Positions 34,999-43,521 of a stretch of DNA of 53,671 nt are shown piece by piece. Each line of letters starts with the position of its first letter. Position 1 is the first letter of the stretch. The position numbers and the translations under genes were made by a program. Location of the stretch: contig NZ_JAJTHI010000072.1 in assembly GCF_021298855.1 (NCBI RefSeq), positions 1-53,671 on the forward strand, read 5' to 3'. The DNA comes from Gemmatimonas sp. (GTDB taxonomy: Bacteria; Gemmatimonadota; Gemmatimonadetes; Gemmatimonadales; Gemmatimonadaceae). Under the pieces are notes generated by a model. The model was not told where the DNA came from. It ran no database searches and worked only from the letters and a program-made list of their open reading frames with translations.

Positions 34999-35757
34999 AT
35001 GTGGCCCTTCGAAGGCTTCCTGTTCGTTCACATCGCCTGCGGGGCGGTGGGGCTGGTCCTGTTCTGGATCCCCACGCTCGGGCGCAAGGGAAGCCAGACC
35101 CACCGGAAGGTGGGGCACTGGTACGCCCGCCTGATGCTGGTCACGGCCAGCATGGCGATCGGCATGTCCATCACCACCCTGCTCGATCCGCTCACCACGC
35201 ACCCCAAGCAGGTCGCGCTCGCCTGGCCGCAGTACCGCATCGAGGGGATCTTCGGCTGGATGATGCTGTACCTCGCCATCCTCACCATTCAGCTCGTCTG
35301 GCACGGCGTGGCGACCATTCGCAACAAGAAGAATCACCCGGCCAACCGGCATCCGGCGAACGTGGCGCTCAACGTGCTCACGATCGTGGCGGCCCTCTAC
35401 TGCGCCTATCGGGGATGGCTCATCGACGAAAGGCTCATGGAGGCGTTCGCGATCGTGGGCGTGGCCTCGGGGCTCACGAACCTCTGGTTCATCTACAGTG
35501 CCGCACCCAGTCGCATCATGTACCAGCTGGAGCATGTGAAGGCCATCGTGGGGTCGGGCATCTCCGTGTACACCGCGTTCATGGCCTTCGGCTTCGTGCG
35601 CCTCAATCCCGGTCACGCGCTGAATCCCAAGATGTGGGCCATTCCACTGGCCGTGGGGCTGGTCATCATCATCTACCATCAGGCGCGCATCCGGCTGGCC
35701 TTCTACCGCACGCGACGGGGCCCAGGGCCCGCACCGGCTGCCGGAGCTGAGGCGTGA
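34999..35757 (+). CDS. multi-pass membrane protein (DUF2306-like)
   Basis: A 252-residue protein with about seven hydrophobic helices. The start MWPFEGFLFVHIACGAVGLVLFW, then a basic RKGSQTHRKVGHWYARLM loop, recalls DUF2306-type membrane proteins, whose function is unknown. ATG 34999 is chosen because 34864-34998 encodes only low-complexity residues. The stop overlaps the P450 start (GTGA), so the two are translationally coupled and this protein may anchor, supply or receive the substrate of the P450. The 265-nt gap to clpX (34734-34998) must hold both divergent promoters; none stands out. Confidence 0.78.
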   Translation: MWPFEGFLFVHIACGAVGLVLFWIPTLGRKGSQTHRKVGHWYARLMLVTASMAIGMSITTLLDPLTTHPKQVALAWPQYRIEGIFGWMMLYLAILTIQLVWHGVATIRNKKNHPANRHPANVALNVLTIVAALYCAYRGWLIDERLMEAFAIVGVASGLTNLWFIYSAAPSRIMYQLEHVKAIVGSGISVYTAFMAFGFVRLNPGHALNPKMWAIPLAVGLVIIIYHQARIRLAFYRTRRGPGPAPAAGAEA

Positions 35758-37124
35758 CGGGCGCCGTCACGCTCTGGCGTCCCCCCGCCCCCACCCCCCG
35801 GCCACCGGTCCCGTCGCTGCTGCGCCTGCTCTGGCGTCGCGAGAAGGACCTGCTGAGCCTCCTCCCCGACCTCGCCTATCGCGAGATGATCACGCCGCTC
35901 GGCTACACGCGGCGGGGGATTCTGCTCGTCAACGACCCGGTCTGGGTGTCCCGCATCCTCACCGATCACGACACCTTCCCCAAGAACGATCTGTTCGTGG
36001 AGGCGCTCGAGGATCTGGTGGGCAACTCCATGTTCGTTACCAGCGGCGACACCTGGCGCCGACAGCGCAAAATGGTGGATCCGGCGTTCTCGCACATGCG
36101 GATCAACCGGGCCTTCGAGTTCATGGCGGCGGCCGTGGACGATTACGAGCAGCGCCTCACGTCGCAGGCCCGAAACGGGGAGACCTTCTCCCTCGACGCG
36201 GCCATGAGCCACCTCACCGCCGACGTCATCACGCGCACCATCTTCTCCGTCCCGCTGGAAGGGCAGACCTCGCACGACGTGTTCGAGGACTTCATGCGCT
36301 TCGAGCGACAGGTGGGGAGCATCGACATCAAGCGCCTGCTCTGGGACAAGCCGTGGTCGCCGGTCACGCAGCCCGAGGCGGTGCGGCAGGCGTGCGCCCG
36401 CATTCGCATGCACCTGGGGGCCATGCTGGATGCGCGTCTGCAGCATCCCGAGTACGACGACATTGCCGGGGCCATTCTGGAGGCGCGCGACAGCGACACC
36501 GGTGCCCCGTTCACGCGCGACGAACTCATCGACCAGCTCGGCGTGTTCTTCCTCGCCGGGCACGAAACCACGGCCAGTTCGCTCACCTGGGCGTTCTTCA
36601 TCCTGTCGCAGCGCCCCGACGTGGTCGAGCGCATTCGCGACGAGGTGCGCGCCGTGGCCGGCGACGGCCCGGTACTGCTCGAGCACACGAAGCGGTTGCC
36701 CTACGTGCGCAACTTCTTTCGCGAGGTGCTGCGACTCTATCCGCCCATCACCTTCCTGCCGCGCGTGGCGGGCAAGGACACCGAGATTGCCGGGCGACGG
36801 GTGCCGCGGGGGACCATGCTCATGATTGCGCCGTGGTCGATTCACCGCCACGTGAAGTTGTGGAAGGATCCGGCGCTGTTCGATCCCGACCGGTTTCTCC
36901 CCGAGCGCGAGGCCGAGCAGGTGCCGGGCAGCTACCTGCCATTCGGCGCCGGACCGCGCATCTGCGTGGGGGCGGCGTTCGCCACCATCGAGACGGCGCT
37001 CATCATTGCCCGGTTGGCGCGACACTTCGATTTCGAGACGCTCCAGCCGGAGACGGTACGGCCCTATGCGCGGCTCACCACGCGTCCGGCCGTGGAGATC
37101 ATGATGCGCGTCCGGGCGCGGTGA
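35754..37124 (+). CDS. cytochrome P450
   Basis: A 456-residue P450 monooxygenase. The I-helix motif is AGHETT (268-273), the K-helix ExxR is Glu324-Arg327, the PERF-like region is DPDRFLPER, and the heme loop FGAGPRICVG has the axial ligand Cys404. The whole core is intact. There is no N-terminal membrane helix or fused reductase, so it needs separate redox partners, none of which are nearby. GTG start overlaps the membrane-protein stop. Carotenoid genes begin 2 kb away, so carotenoid hydroxylation is one possible role, but nothing in the sequence proves it. Confidence 0.93.
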   Translation: MTGAVTLWRPPAPTPRPPVPSLLRLLWRREKDLLSLLPDLAYREMITPLGYTRRGILLVNDPVWVSRILTDHDTFPKNDLFVEALEDLVGNSMFVTSGDTWRRQRKMVDPAFSHMRINRAFEFMAAAVDDYEQRLTSQARNGETFSLDAAMSHLTADVITRTIFSVPLEGQTSHDVFEDFMRFERQVGSIDIKRLLWDKPWSPVTQPEAVRQACARIRMHLGAMLDARLQHPEYDDIAGAILEARDSDTGAPFTRDELIDQLGVFFLAGHETTASSLTWAFFILSQRPDVVERIRDEVRAVAGDGPVLLEHTKRLPYVRNFFREVLRLYPPITFLPRVAGKDTEIAGRRVPRGTMLMIAPWSIHRHVKLWKDPALFDPDRFLPEREAEQVPGSYLPFGAGPRICVGAAFATIETALIIARLARHFDFETLQPETVRPYARLTTRPAVEIMMRVRAR

Positions 37125-37179
37125 GCGCCGGCCGCGTGAGGCGCGGCGCGGGGGAGGCGCACGGCCTGCGGTAAACGCG

Positions 37180-37214
37180 AACGGAGGCACGAGGGATGTC
37201 CCCGTGCCTCCGTT
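37180..37214. terminator. bidirectional terminator between P450 and clpP
   Basis: AACGGAGGCACG (37180-37191) pairs perfectly with CGTGCCTCCGTT (37203-37214); the 11-nt loop can extend the stem by GGG/CCC. It separates convergent P450 (+) and clpP (-). It uses the same CACGGAG units as repeat family B, and GGTGGCTCCG follows at 37219-37228. Confidence 0.8.
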
Positions 37215-37236
37215 GTTCGGTGGCTCCGCGCCACGG

Positions 37237-37860
37237 TCACTTGGCGGCGACGAGCTCCGCCTGATGCTGGATGACGTTGTCCACGAGGCCGTACACGCGG
37301 GCGTCCTCGGCGCTCATGAAGCGATCCCGGTCGGTGTCGCGCTCGATCTGCTCGATCGGGCGCCCGGAGTGCTTGGCCATGAGCTCGTTCATCTTGCTGC
37401 GGAGATAGAGGATCTCCTTGGCCTGGATTTCGATGTCCGAGGCCGAGCCGCCGCCGCCGTTCTGCGACGGCTGGTGGATCATGATGCGGCTGTGCGGCAG
37501 CGCACTGCGATGGCCGGCGGCGCCAGCGCAGAGCAGGAAGGCGCCCATCGAGGCGGCCATACCCATGCACGTGGTGTGCACCGGTGCCTTGATGAACTGC
37601 ATGGTGTCGTACATCGCCAATCCGGCGGACACGGACCCGCCCGGCGAGTTGATGTACAGGTGGATGGGCTTCTCGGGGTTGTCGGCCTCGAGAAACAGCA
37701 TCTGCGCGATGATGATGTTCGCGACGTCGTCGTTGATCGGCGACCCCAGGAACACGATGCGGTCCATCAACAGGCGCGAGAAGATGTCATACGTGCGCTC
37801 GCCACGGCTCGAGCGCTCGATGATGTACGGCATGTAGATCGATGCCATCACGTTCTCCAT
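37237..37860 (-). CDS. clpP: ATP-dependent Clp protease proteolytic subunit
   Basis: A 207-residue ClpP serine peptidase. The triad is Ser104 (GMAASMG), His129 (MIHQPS) and Asp178, with spacings of 25 and 49 as in E. coli Clp[18 protein letters not shown] forms the oxyanion and substrate-binding strand. ATG 37860 or ATG 37848 ([11 protein letters not shown]) could be the start; the short propeptide would be removed. It lies 23 nt after tig on the same strand and ends at a hairpin. Confidence 0.97.
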   Translation of the reverse strand: MENVMASIYMPYIIERSSRGERTYDIFSRLLMDRIVFLGSPINDDVANIIIAQMLFLEADNPEKPIHLYINSPGGSVSAGLAMYDTMQFIKAPVHTTCMGMAASMGAFLLCAGAAGHRSALPHSRIMIHQPSQNGGGGSASDIEIQAKEILYLRSKMNELMAKHSGRPIEQIERDTDRDRFMSAEDARVYGLVDNVIQHQAELVAAK

Positions 37861-37883
37861 TCAGGTGACTACAAGACGGCGGC

Positions 37884-39128
37884 TCACGCCGTCGTCACGG
37901 GATTCTTCTCGAGCAACCAGGTGAACACCTTCTCCTCGGTGATCTCGCGCTCGATCTCCTGCAGGCGCCCCTGCTTCTGGAGCTGCGCGTACACCTGACC
38001 GGGATCGGCGTTCCGGGCCTTCGCCATCTCTTCCACGCGCGCATCGACCTCGGAGGCGCTGGCGGCGATCGACTCACGCTCGGCGATCGTATCCACGATC
38101 AGGTCGCGACGCACCTGATTCTCCGCCATCGGATAGAATTCCTTGGCGAAGGTCTGCTTCTGCGCGTCGGGGACCCCGTACATCTGCATATACCCCTCGA
38201 CGAGCTGCATGACCCACGCCTTGGGCACGTCGAACGGGTTGGTTTCCACGATCTGCCGCACGAGCTGGCCGCGCAGGTCGGCCTCGGCCTCGCGGCGCGC
38301 ATGCTCGCCCATGTCGGTCCGCACCGTGGCACGCAGCGCGTCGAGGGTGTCGAAGTCTCCGACCTCGCGCGCGAACGCATCGTCGAGCGCCGGCAGCGCC
38401 TTGCGCTTCACGTCCTTGACCACCACGCGCACGAGCTTGGAGACGCCGCGCTGCGTCTCATCGGGGAAATCGTCGGGCCAGCGCACCGACTTCTCGGCGG
38501 TGGCACCAGGCGCGGTTTCCATGATGAGTTCCTCGATGCCGGCGATCGCCTGGCCACCCCCCAGCACGAGCCGGTACTCCTTCCCTTCGGGCAGCGATCC
38601 GTCGGGCTCGGCGGTGGAGAGCAGCACGGTGACCATGTCCCCCTCGGCCGCCTTGTCCTCCACCGGCGACCACTCCGCCTTCTGTTCACGGATGCGTTCG
38701 ATCTGCTCGTCGACGAGCTCGTCGGTTACGGCCGATTCGGTCCGCGTGAGCGTGTACCCTTCGAGCTTCTCCAGCGCCAGTTCCGGGCGCACTTCACAGT
38801 GCAGCTCGAACTCCAGCGGCTGCCCCGGGACGGCCTTGAGGTCGTGCACATGCGGCTGGGCGGCGAGCTTCAACCCTTCCCGCTCAATGGCCTCGCGGAA
38901 CGCCTCGTTGATCACGAGTTCGATGGCTTCCTGACGCACCGCCTCGGGGAACTTCTTGCGTACCATGGACGGCGGAGCCTTGCCCGGGCGGAACCCCGGA
39001 AGGCGGACCTGCGTCGCGTACTTGCGCGCCGCCTGGTCCTCATAGGAGGCCACGGTATCGGCCGGCACCGTGATCTGCAGGCGCCGGGAGACGCCAGCGG
39101 TCTCGGTCGGAGTAATGGTGATGTTCAT
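37884..39128 (-). CDS. tig: trigger factor
   Basis: A 414-residue ribosome-bound chaperone and prolyl isomerase. The N-domain has the ribosome-binding signature GFRPGKAPPSMVRKKF. The FKBP-like PPIase domain spans about 155-245 (EGDMVTVLLS, YRLVLGGGQAIAGIEELIMETAPG). The helical C-domain follows, with the usual FVDVP-like NPFDVPKAWVMQLVEGYM. ATG 39128 gives the typical MNITITPTETAGVSRRLQITVP start. It is transcribed with clpP. A TAGATT hexamer ends 7 nt before the ATG. Confidence 0.96.
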   Translation of the reverse strand: MNITITPTETAGVSRRLQITVPADTVASYEDQAARKYATQVRLPGFRPGKAPPSMVRKKFPEAVRQEAIELVINEAFREAIEREGLKLAAQPHVHDLKAVPGQPLEFELHCEVRPELALEKLEGYTLTRTESAVTDELVDEQIERIREQKAEWSPVEDKAAEGDMVTVLLSTAEPDGSLPEGKEYRLVLGGGQAIAGIEELIMETAPGATAEKSVRWPDDFPDETQRGVSKLVRVVVKDVKRKALPALDDAFAREVGDFDTLDALRATVRTDMGEHARREAEADLRGQLVRQIVETNPFDVPKAWVMQLVEGYMQMYGVPDAQKQTFAKEFYPMAENQVRRDLIVDTIAERESIAASASEVDARVEEMAKARNADPGQVYAQLQKQGRLQEIEREITEEKVFTWLLEKNPVTTA

Positions 39129-39135
39129 CCGGCCA

Positions 39136-39141
39136 AATCTA
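39136..39141 (-). promoter_or_regulatory. -10-like hexamer immediately upstream of tig
   Basis: Minus-strand TAGATT (in CTAGATTT, 39135-39142), with 7 nt to the ATG at 39128: the same hexamer and spacing as purD. The upstream sequence is pyrimidine-rich with no -35 box. Confidence 0.5.
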
Positions 39142-39223
39142 GCGGGGGAGGGGGGGAGACTGGAGGGGGAGACCCGAGAATCGAGCGCGCTCATGTCTCT
39201 GTCGCCGCCTCTCGACTCTCCTG

Positions 39224-39250
39224 CTCGGCGCCTGAGGACTCAGGGCCGAG
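39224..39250 (-). terminator. hairpin downstream of crtI
   Basis: CTCGGC (39224-39229) pairs with GCCGAG (39245-39250) and CCTGAG (39231-39236) with CTCAGG (39239-39244), with one bulged base. It lies 10 nt past the crtI stop. The minus-strand tail is not T-rich, so termination is only likely. A second imperfect repeat (GAGAATCGAG / CTCGACTCTC) sits just beyond it. Confidence 0.5.
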
Positions 39251-39260
39251 GGACGAGGGG

Positions 39261-40775
39261 TCAGACCGGTGCCAGCGTGGGCGCCGGCGTTTTTGCTCCC
39301 TTGCGCGCGGGGGCGCCCCCGATGAGCTCCGCCACGATCTTCCCCGATGCGATGACCCCCGGCAGGCCGGCCCCCGGGTGCGTGCCCGCGCCGCAGAAGT
39401 ACAGGTTGGGGATGTCCTTGCTCTGGTTGTGCGGCCGCATGTACGCCGACTGTGTCAGCACCGGCTGCGGACCGAAGGCACTCCCCAGGTAGCTGTTGAG
39501 CGTGTTCTCGAAGTACCGGGGATCGATGCGCCGTTCGGTGACGATGTGCTGCTGCAGGTCGGGCAGATACCGGTCTTCGAGGTACTGCATGATCCGGTCG
39601 CGATAGCGCTGACCCACCGCTTCCCAGTCGGTGCCGCTGCCCAGATGCGGCACGGGCGAGAGCACGTACCAGCAGTCGTGCCCCGGCGGGGCGAGCGAGG
39701 GATCGGTGGCGGTGGGGCGATGCAGATACAGCGAGAAGTCGTCGGACAGGATCTTGCGCTCGAAAATGTCCTCGAGCAACTCCTTGTAGCGCGGACCCAT
39801 GATGATCTCGTGGTGCGCCGTGCCCGGGTACTGCTTGTTGGTGCCAAAGTAGATCACGAACAGCGACATGGAGTGCTGCAGGTTCTCCACCTTGCGGTTC
39901 GGCACACTGGGGCGCTTGTCGGGCGCGATGAGCGTGCGGTAGGCCTGCACCAGATCGCCGTTGCACACCACGGCGTCCGCGCGCAGCTGCTGCCCGTTCT
40001 TGAGGCGCACGCCAGTGGTGCGGCGGCTCTCGCCCACGAGGATTTCGTCCACCTCGCTGTTCAGCCGAAGTTCGCCGCCCAGATCTTCGAAGGCCTGGAT
40101 GAGGGCCCGCACGAGCGCCCCCGTGCCGCCCATGGCAAAGAGCACTCCCCACTGCTGCTCGAGCTTGTGGATGAGCGCATACACGCTCGACGAGCGATAC
40201 GGATTGCCACCCACGAGGAGCGGGTGGAAGGAGAAGACCTGCCGCAGGCGCTCGTCCCGGATGTACTTCTCGGCGAACCCGGCCACGGAGCGGTCGGCCC
40301 GCGTACGCACCAGGTCGGGGATCGCCTTCACCATGGAGCCCATGGTGAGGAACGGCTTGTCGATGAGCGGCATGCCGACGTTGAAGATCTCCCACGACTT
40401 CTCGCGGAAGCGACGATAGCCCTCCACGTCGCGGGGAGAGAACGCCTCGACCTGACGGAAGATGTCGTCCTTGTCGCCGTTGTAATGGAAGACGCTGCCA
40501 TCCTCGAACCGGATGTTGTAGAACGGATCGAGCAGGACGAGCTTGATGTAGTCTTCCGTCTTGCGGCCGGTCAGGGCAAACAGTTCGTCGAGCACCCAGG
40601 GCGCCGTGACGATCGTCGGGCCCCCATCGAACGTGAACCCATCCTGCTCGAACACGTATGCGCGGCCACCCGGTTTGTCGAGCTTCTCGACAATGGTGAC
40701 CTCGTGTCCCTGGGCTTGCAGACGGATGGCGGCGGCGATGCCGCCGAAGCCACTGCCAATGACAACGATGCGCAT
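39261..40775 (-). CDS. crtI: CrtI-type phytoene desaturase
   Basis: A 504-residue FAD-dependent carotenoid desaturase. The N-terminal dinucleotide-binding motif is VIGSGFGG (GxGxxG at 7-12) followed by EKLDKPGGRA and DGGPTIV. Other family blocks are FSFHPLLVGGNPYRSS, GGTGALVRAL, PGHDCWYVLSPVPHLG and the C-terminal CrtI signature NLYFCGAGTHPGAGLPGVIASGKI. It desaturates phytoene toward lycopene or related acyclic products. It is the most distal gene of the cluster, after crtB, cruF and a small membrane protein. CAGCTT lies 8 nt before the ATG, so it may also have its own promoter. Confidence 0.94.
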   Translation of the reverse strand: MRIVVIGSGFGGIAAAIRLQAQGHEVTIVEKLDKPGGRAYVFEQDGFTFDGGPTIVTAPWVLDELFALTGRKTEDYIKLVLLDPFYNIRFEDGSVFHYNGDKDDIFRQVEAFSPRDVEGYRRFREKSWEIFNVGMPLIDKPFLTMGSMVKAIPDLVRTRADRSVAGFAEKYIRDERLRQVFSFHPLLVGGNPYRSSSVYALIHKLEQQWGVLFAMGGTGALVRALIQAFEDLGGELRLNSEVDEILVGESRRTTGVRLKNGQQLRADAVVCNGDLVQAYRTLIAPDKRPSVPNRKVENLQHSMSLFVIYFGTNKQYPGTAHHEIIMGPRYKELLEDIFERKILSDDFSLYLHRPTATDPSLAPPGHDCWYVLSPVPHLGSGTDWEAVGQRYRDRIMQYLEDRYLPDLQQHIVTERRIDPRYFENTLNSYLGSAFGPQPVLTQSAYMRPHNQSKDIPNLYFCGAGTHPGAGLPGVIASGKIVAELIGGAPARKGAKTPAPTLAPV

Positions 40776-40783
40776 GGATCGGA

Positions 40784-40789
40784 AAGCTG
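40784..40789 (-). promoter_or_regulatory. -10-like hexamer upstream of crtI
   Basis: Minus-strand CAGCTT (in CAGCTTTCC), with 8 nt to the ATG at 40775. It is a one-base variant of the TAGCTT motif seen elsewhere. Confidence 0.3.
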
Positions 40790-40816
40790 GAGGATCGGGA
40801 CGCCGCCGCCGCGTGG

Positions 40817-41107
40817 TCAGCGACGCAGCAGGACGGCGATGTGCCAGAGGTGAATGACCATGGCCGACAGCATGGCAATGGCAAACCCCTCCGGCGACGG
40901 GTCAGGACGCCGGTGGAAGATCATGGCTGCAACGAGAGACCCCCCCGCTCCGAGAAACGACACGATCCGCGCAACATTGGGCTTCCCCAATGCGGAGTCG
41001 GGCTTGCGCCGCTGCCAGATCACCAGCACCAGCGCCTCGAACACGATGAGAACGAGGATGCCGATCGGCAGGGCATCAGAGTCGAAAATGGGAACGAGGC
41101 GATCCAT
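40817..41107 (-). CDS. small three-TM membrane protein in the carotenoid cluster
   Basis: A 96-residue protein with three hydrophobic segments at about 13-31 (LPIGILVLIVFEALVLVIW), 46-62 and 75-92 (AIAMLSAMVIHLWHIAVLL). Basic residues at 33-35 and 94-96 suggest positive-inside orientation. No motif is recognised. It lies 41 nt upstream of crtI and 143 nt after cruF, on the same strand. Its place inside the cluster suggests a link to carotenoid handling, but this is inference. Confidence 0.7.
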   Translation of the reverse strand: MDRLVPIFDSDALPIGILVLIVFEALVLVIWQRRKPDSALGKPNVARIVSFLGAGGSLVAAMIFHRRPDPSPEGFAIAMLSAMVIHLWHIAVLLRR

Positions 41108-41202
41108 GTCGCAGTCCAGGAGGCTAACGCGGCAGCGGTGCGCGGTGTGCCCGGGAACCCCCTATGGCTGCGGCCGCCTTGCGCGAAATGTAGGGGAAAA
41201 GG

Positions 41203-41231
41203 AAACGGCCGGGCGAGTGGCCCGGCCGTTT
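41203..41231 (-). terminator. rho-independent terminator after cruF
   Basis: AAACGGCCGGGC (41203-41214) and GCCCGGCCGTTT (41220-41231) form a perfect 12-bp stem with a 5-nt loop. On the minus strand it is followed by CCTTTTCCCC after the stem's own TTT. It separates crtB-cruF from orf96-crtI. Confidence 0.85.
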
Positions 41232-41250
41232 CGCCCGAGGGGAGCCTCGG

Positions 41251-42213
41251 TCAGTGCGTACCGAGCGCGCGGTCGCGCACCGACCGCAGCGGGGCGGTCC
41301 CCAGACTCGTCACCGGCGCCGGATCGTTGCGCAGCGCCGCCCACAGGGGGATCACCATGGCGATCGTGCCCAGCACCCCCGCCGGCACCATGTCCCAGCG
41401 GAAGCAGATGGCCAGCGGCAGCAGCCCATTGATGGCGTAGAGCGCAATCGGCAACCGGTGCGGCGACACCTTGGCCACCCACTCCGACGGCGGCACGAAG
41501 GCCAGCATGACCCGCGCCACGAGGATGCCCGTGAGCAGCCAGCCGAGCCAATTGGTGATGGGCATGCCGAAGAAGATGGGCTTGCCGATGAACTGCTCGA
41601 AGGCACTCCGGTCGGACAGGTCGCCGATTTCCCAGATCCAATGCGTGGTCTTCACCATGGCCGGGTCCATGGAGACATCCCAAAGCGTGAGCACGACCCC
41701 GCCCACCAGCGACCACCACCACTTGGAGACGTTGTCGTCCTTCCCCTGCAGGAAGCGCCCGCACATGGCCAGCGAGGCCACCAGCATGTAGAACCACGAG
41801 GTCGGGATGTTGAACGGGACCTTACCGCCAATCTTGTAGCCCAGCTGGCTCGTGTACTCGTACGCACCGAACGGGTAATCCCAGCGGGTGCCCACGTACT
41901 CCGACGTGAGCGCCAGCACGAACGCCACGAGGAAGGTGATCACCGCCTTGCGCGTTCCCACGGCCCAGGCGAGGAACGCGAGCCCGGAGATGGCCCCCAG
42001 GGTGACGGTCGTGGCGCCGCCGTACGTGTAGCCAAGCGCCATCACCTTCTGGTTCTGCGGCGTCTGCAACCACTCCGGATACGGCGGCAGCAGGAACGTG
42101 GCAAAGGCGAATGCGGAAAACGCGCTGAAAAACAGATGCCCCAGCAAGGTGATCGACGCGATCTTGAAGAGCGTCGACCTCGTGCGGTCCTGTTGGTCCG
42201 TGTACAGGGTCAT
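41251..42213 (-). CDS. cruF: CruF-family carotenoid 1,2-hydratase-like protein
   Basis: A 320-residue integral membrane protein with about eight helices. ALTSEYVGTRWDYPFGAYEY, GGKVPFNIPTSWFYMLVAS and VLTLWDVSMDPAMV are the conserved blocks of the CruF / 'carotenoid biosynthesis protein' family, whose characterised members hydrate the psi end of gamma-carotene or bacterioruberin precursors to give 1'-hydroxy carotenoids. It follows crtB by 12 nt. With CrtI it fits a pathway to hydroxylated or glycosylated acyclic or monocyclic carotenoids, as reported for Gemmatimonas; the exact product is not readable. Confidence 0.88.
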   Translation of the reverse strand: MTLYTDQQDRTRSTLFKIASITLLGHLFFSAFSAFAFATFLLPPYPEWLQTPQNQKVMALGYTYGGATTVTLGAISGLAFLAWAVGTRKAVITFLVAFVLALTSEYVGTRWDYPFGAYEYTSQLGYKIGGKVPFNIPTSWFYMLVASLAMCGRFLQGKDDNVSKWWWSLVGGVVLTLWDVSMDPAMVKTTHWIWEIGDLSDRSAFEQFIGKPIFFGMPITNWLGWLLTGILVARVMLAFVPPSEWVAKVSPHRLPIALYAINGLLPLAICFRWDMVPAGVLGTIAMVIPLWAALRNDPAPVTSLGTAPLRSVRDRALGTH

Positions 42214-42225
42214 GCGAACTGCACC

Positions 42226-43209
42226 TCAGGCAAGACGGACAAGAGCATCGGCGTTGGACGATGCCGTGTTGGGTTCCCACACGATGCGCGGGCCATGGCC
42301 CAGCGCGGACAGATCGGGCGTGGGGGCGCGGTACCGCCACGCGTTCCAGAGAATGCCCACGCGCGCGAGCCGCCCAATGCGGGCTCGCGACGAAATGGTA
42401 TCGTAGCCCTGGGCCTCGATGGCGGTCAGGATGCCGGCGTAGCCCGTGGCGCAGGCGGCCGCACACCGCTGGGCGTCGGCATCGAGCAGCGCAATGCCCG
42501 GCATCGCCGCCGCATACAAGGCGCGCGCCCGGCTCACCTCGAAGGCCATGAGCCTGGCCCACGACGCATGGCGCGCCAATGCGGGATCGCGCGCCAGCAC
42601 GTCCTGCGCGGTCAGCCCGAAGCGCGCCATGTCCTCGGCCGGCAGGTAGCAGCGTCCGCGCCCCGCATCTTCACCCACATCCCGCAGGATGTTGGTGAGC
42701 TGCATGGCGGTACCCAGCGTGCGTGCGTACTGAATGGCCTTGACCCGCATGGCCGGACCAGCCGGCACGCCGAAGACGTAGGTGCACATCTCACCCACCG
42801 AACTCGCCACCCCCTCGCAGTACTGCTCGAGCTCGGGCCACGTGGCGTACGTGTGCGCCTCGAGATCGCGACCCACGCCATCGAGCAGCTCGAAGAGGGG
42901 GGCGGGGGACACCTCATACGCCCGCGTTACCCACGCCATCTCGCGGAAGATGGGGCCCGACGGACGCCCATCGAGCGCGGCCTGCAGCTGCTCGCGGTAC
43001 GCGTCGAGCTGCAGGCGCAGCGCCACCAGATTGCCATGATCGGCCTGATCCACCAGGTCGTCGGCCACGCGGCAGAAGGCATAGAGCGCATAGGCCGCAC
43101 GGCGCTTCTCCAGCGGCAGCAGCTTGCTGGCCAGGGAGAAGGTGCGCGCATGCGCCATCGTGATGCGCGCACACTCCGCCGCATCGGTGTGCGTGGCGGG
43201 TGCGATCAT
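42226..43209 (-). CDS. crtB: phytoene synthase
   Basis: A 327-residue head-to-head prenyl synthase that condenses two GGPP into phytoene. The first Asp-rich motif is DDLVD (50-54) and the second is ILRDVGED at about 176-183. The preceding ARTFSLASKLLPLEKRRAAYALYAFCRVA and GYAG block near residue 250 fit CrtB better than squalene synthase-like HpnC/D, especially beside crtI. It heads the carotenoid cluster. An upstream dyad at 43425-43443 may control it. Confidence 0.94.
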   Translation of the reverse strand: MIAPATHTDAAECARITMAHARTFSLASKLLPLEKRRAAYALYAFCRVADDLVDQADHGNLVALRLQLDAYREQLQAALDGRPSGPIFREMAWVTRAYEVSPAPLFELLDGVGRDLEAHTYATWPELEQYCEGVASSVGEMCTYVFGVPAGPAMRVKAIQYARTLGTAMQLTNILRDVGEDAGRGRCYLPAEDMARFGLTAQDVLARDPALARHASWARLMAFEVSRARALYAAAMPGIALLDADAQRCAAACATGYAGILTAIEAQGYDTISSRARIGRLARVGILWNAWRYRAPTPDLSALGHGPRIVWEPNTASSNADALVRLA

Positions 43210-43460
43210 GCCACCGGACTCGGAAGACGCCGAGGTTTCATCGAAGCGATGTCAGGCAGGGATGACGAAGATGGCACAGACTGGCCCGGAAACCGCAGTG
43301 AGCCCCGGCAACATGTTAACGCAGGACGGGACAACGGGTTCCAGCCCCCTTGGGGGGCGAAAACGCGACGGCGCCGGAGATGACAATGAACCTGTGACCG
43401 CTTGGTCCAACTGTCAACATTTTGGTTACAGGACAGGTGTAACGGACCGCTGACACCCAA
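43210..43460. other. upstream region of crtB, no gene
   Basis: Together with the hairpin at 43461-43495 this makes a 312-nt gap without a credible frame. It is less GC-rich around 43380-43445 than its surroundings. It holds TTGACA on the minus strand (complement of 43413-43418), a possible -35 with no good -10 at 17 nt, and the dyad listed next. It is the likely crtB promoter region. Confidence 0.5.
43425..43443. promoter_or_regulatory. GTTACA-N7-TGTAAC dyad upstream of crtB
   Basis: A perfect 6-bp inverted repeat with a 7-nt spacer, 19 bp overall, typical in size of a dimeric regulator site. It lies about 215 nt upstream of the crtB start, next to TTGACA on the minus strand. No regulator gene is adjacent. 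The dyad is seen; the operator role is inferred. Confidence 0.4.
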
Positions 43461-43495
43461 AGCGCCCCGGACATCAGGGTGATGACCGGGGCGCT
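43461..43495 (-). terminator. terminator after the CHRD lipoprotein gene
   Basis: AGCGCCCCGG (43461-43470) pairs perfectly with CCGGGGCGCT (43486-43495) around a 15-nt loop. On the minus strand TTTGGG follows. It lies 26 nt past the stop at 43522. Confidence 0.75.
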
Positions 43496-43521
43496 CGGCC
43501 GCCTGGTGGGGACGCGAGGGA

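Noticed and set aside
38301..40853. An 850-codon open frame antisense to tig and crtI
   Set aside because: Shadow of two recognised genes; its composition is His/Arg/Gln-rich as expected for antisense reading of GC-rich genes.
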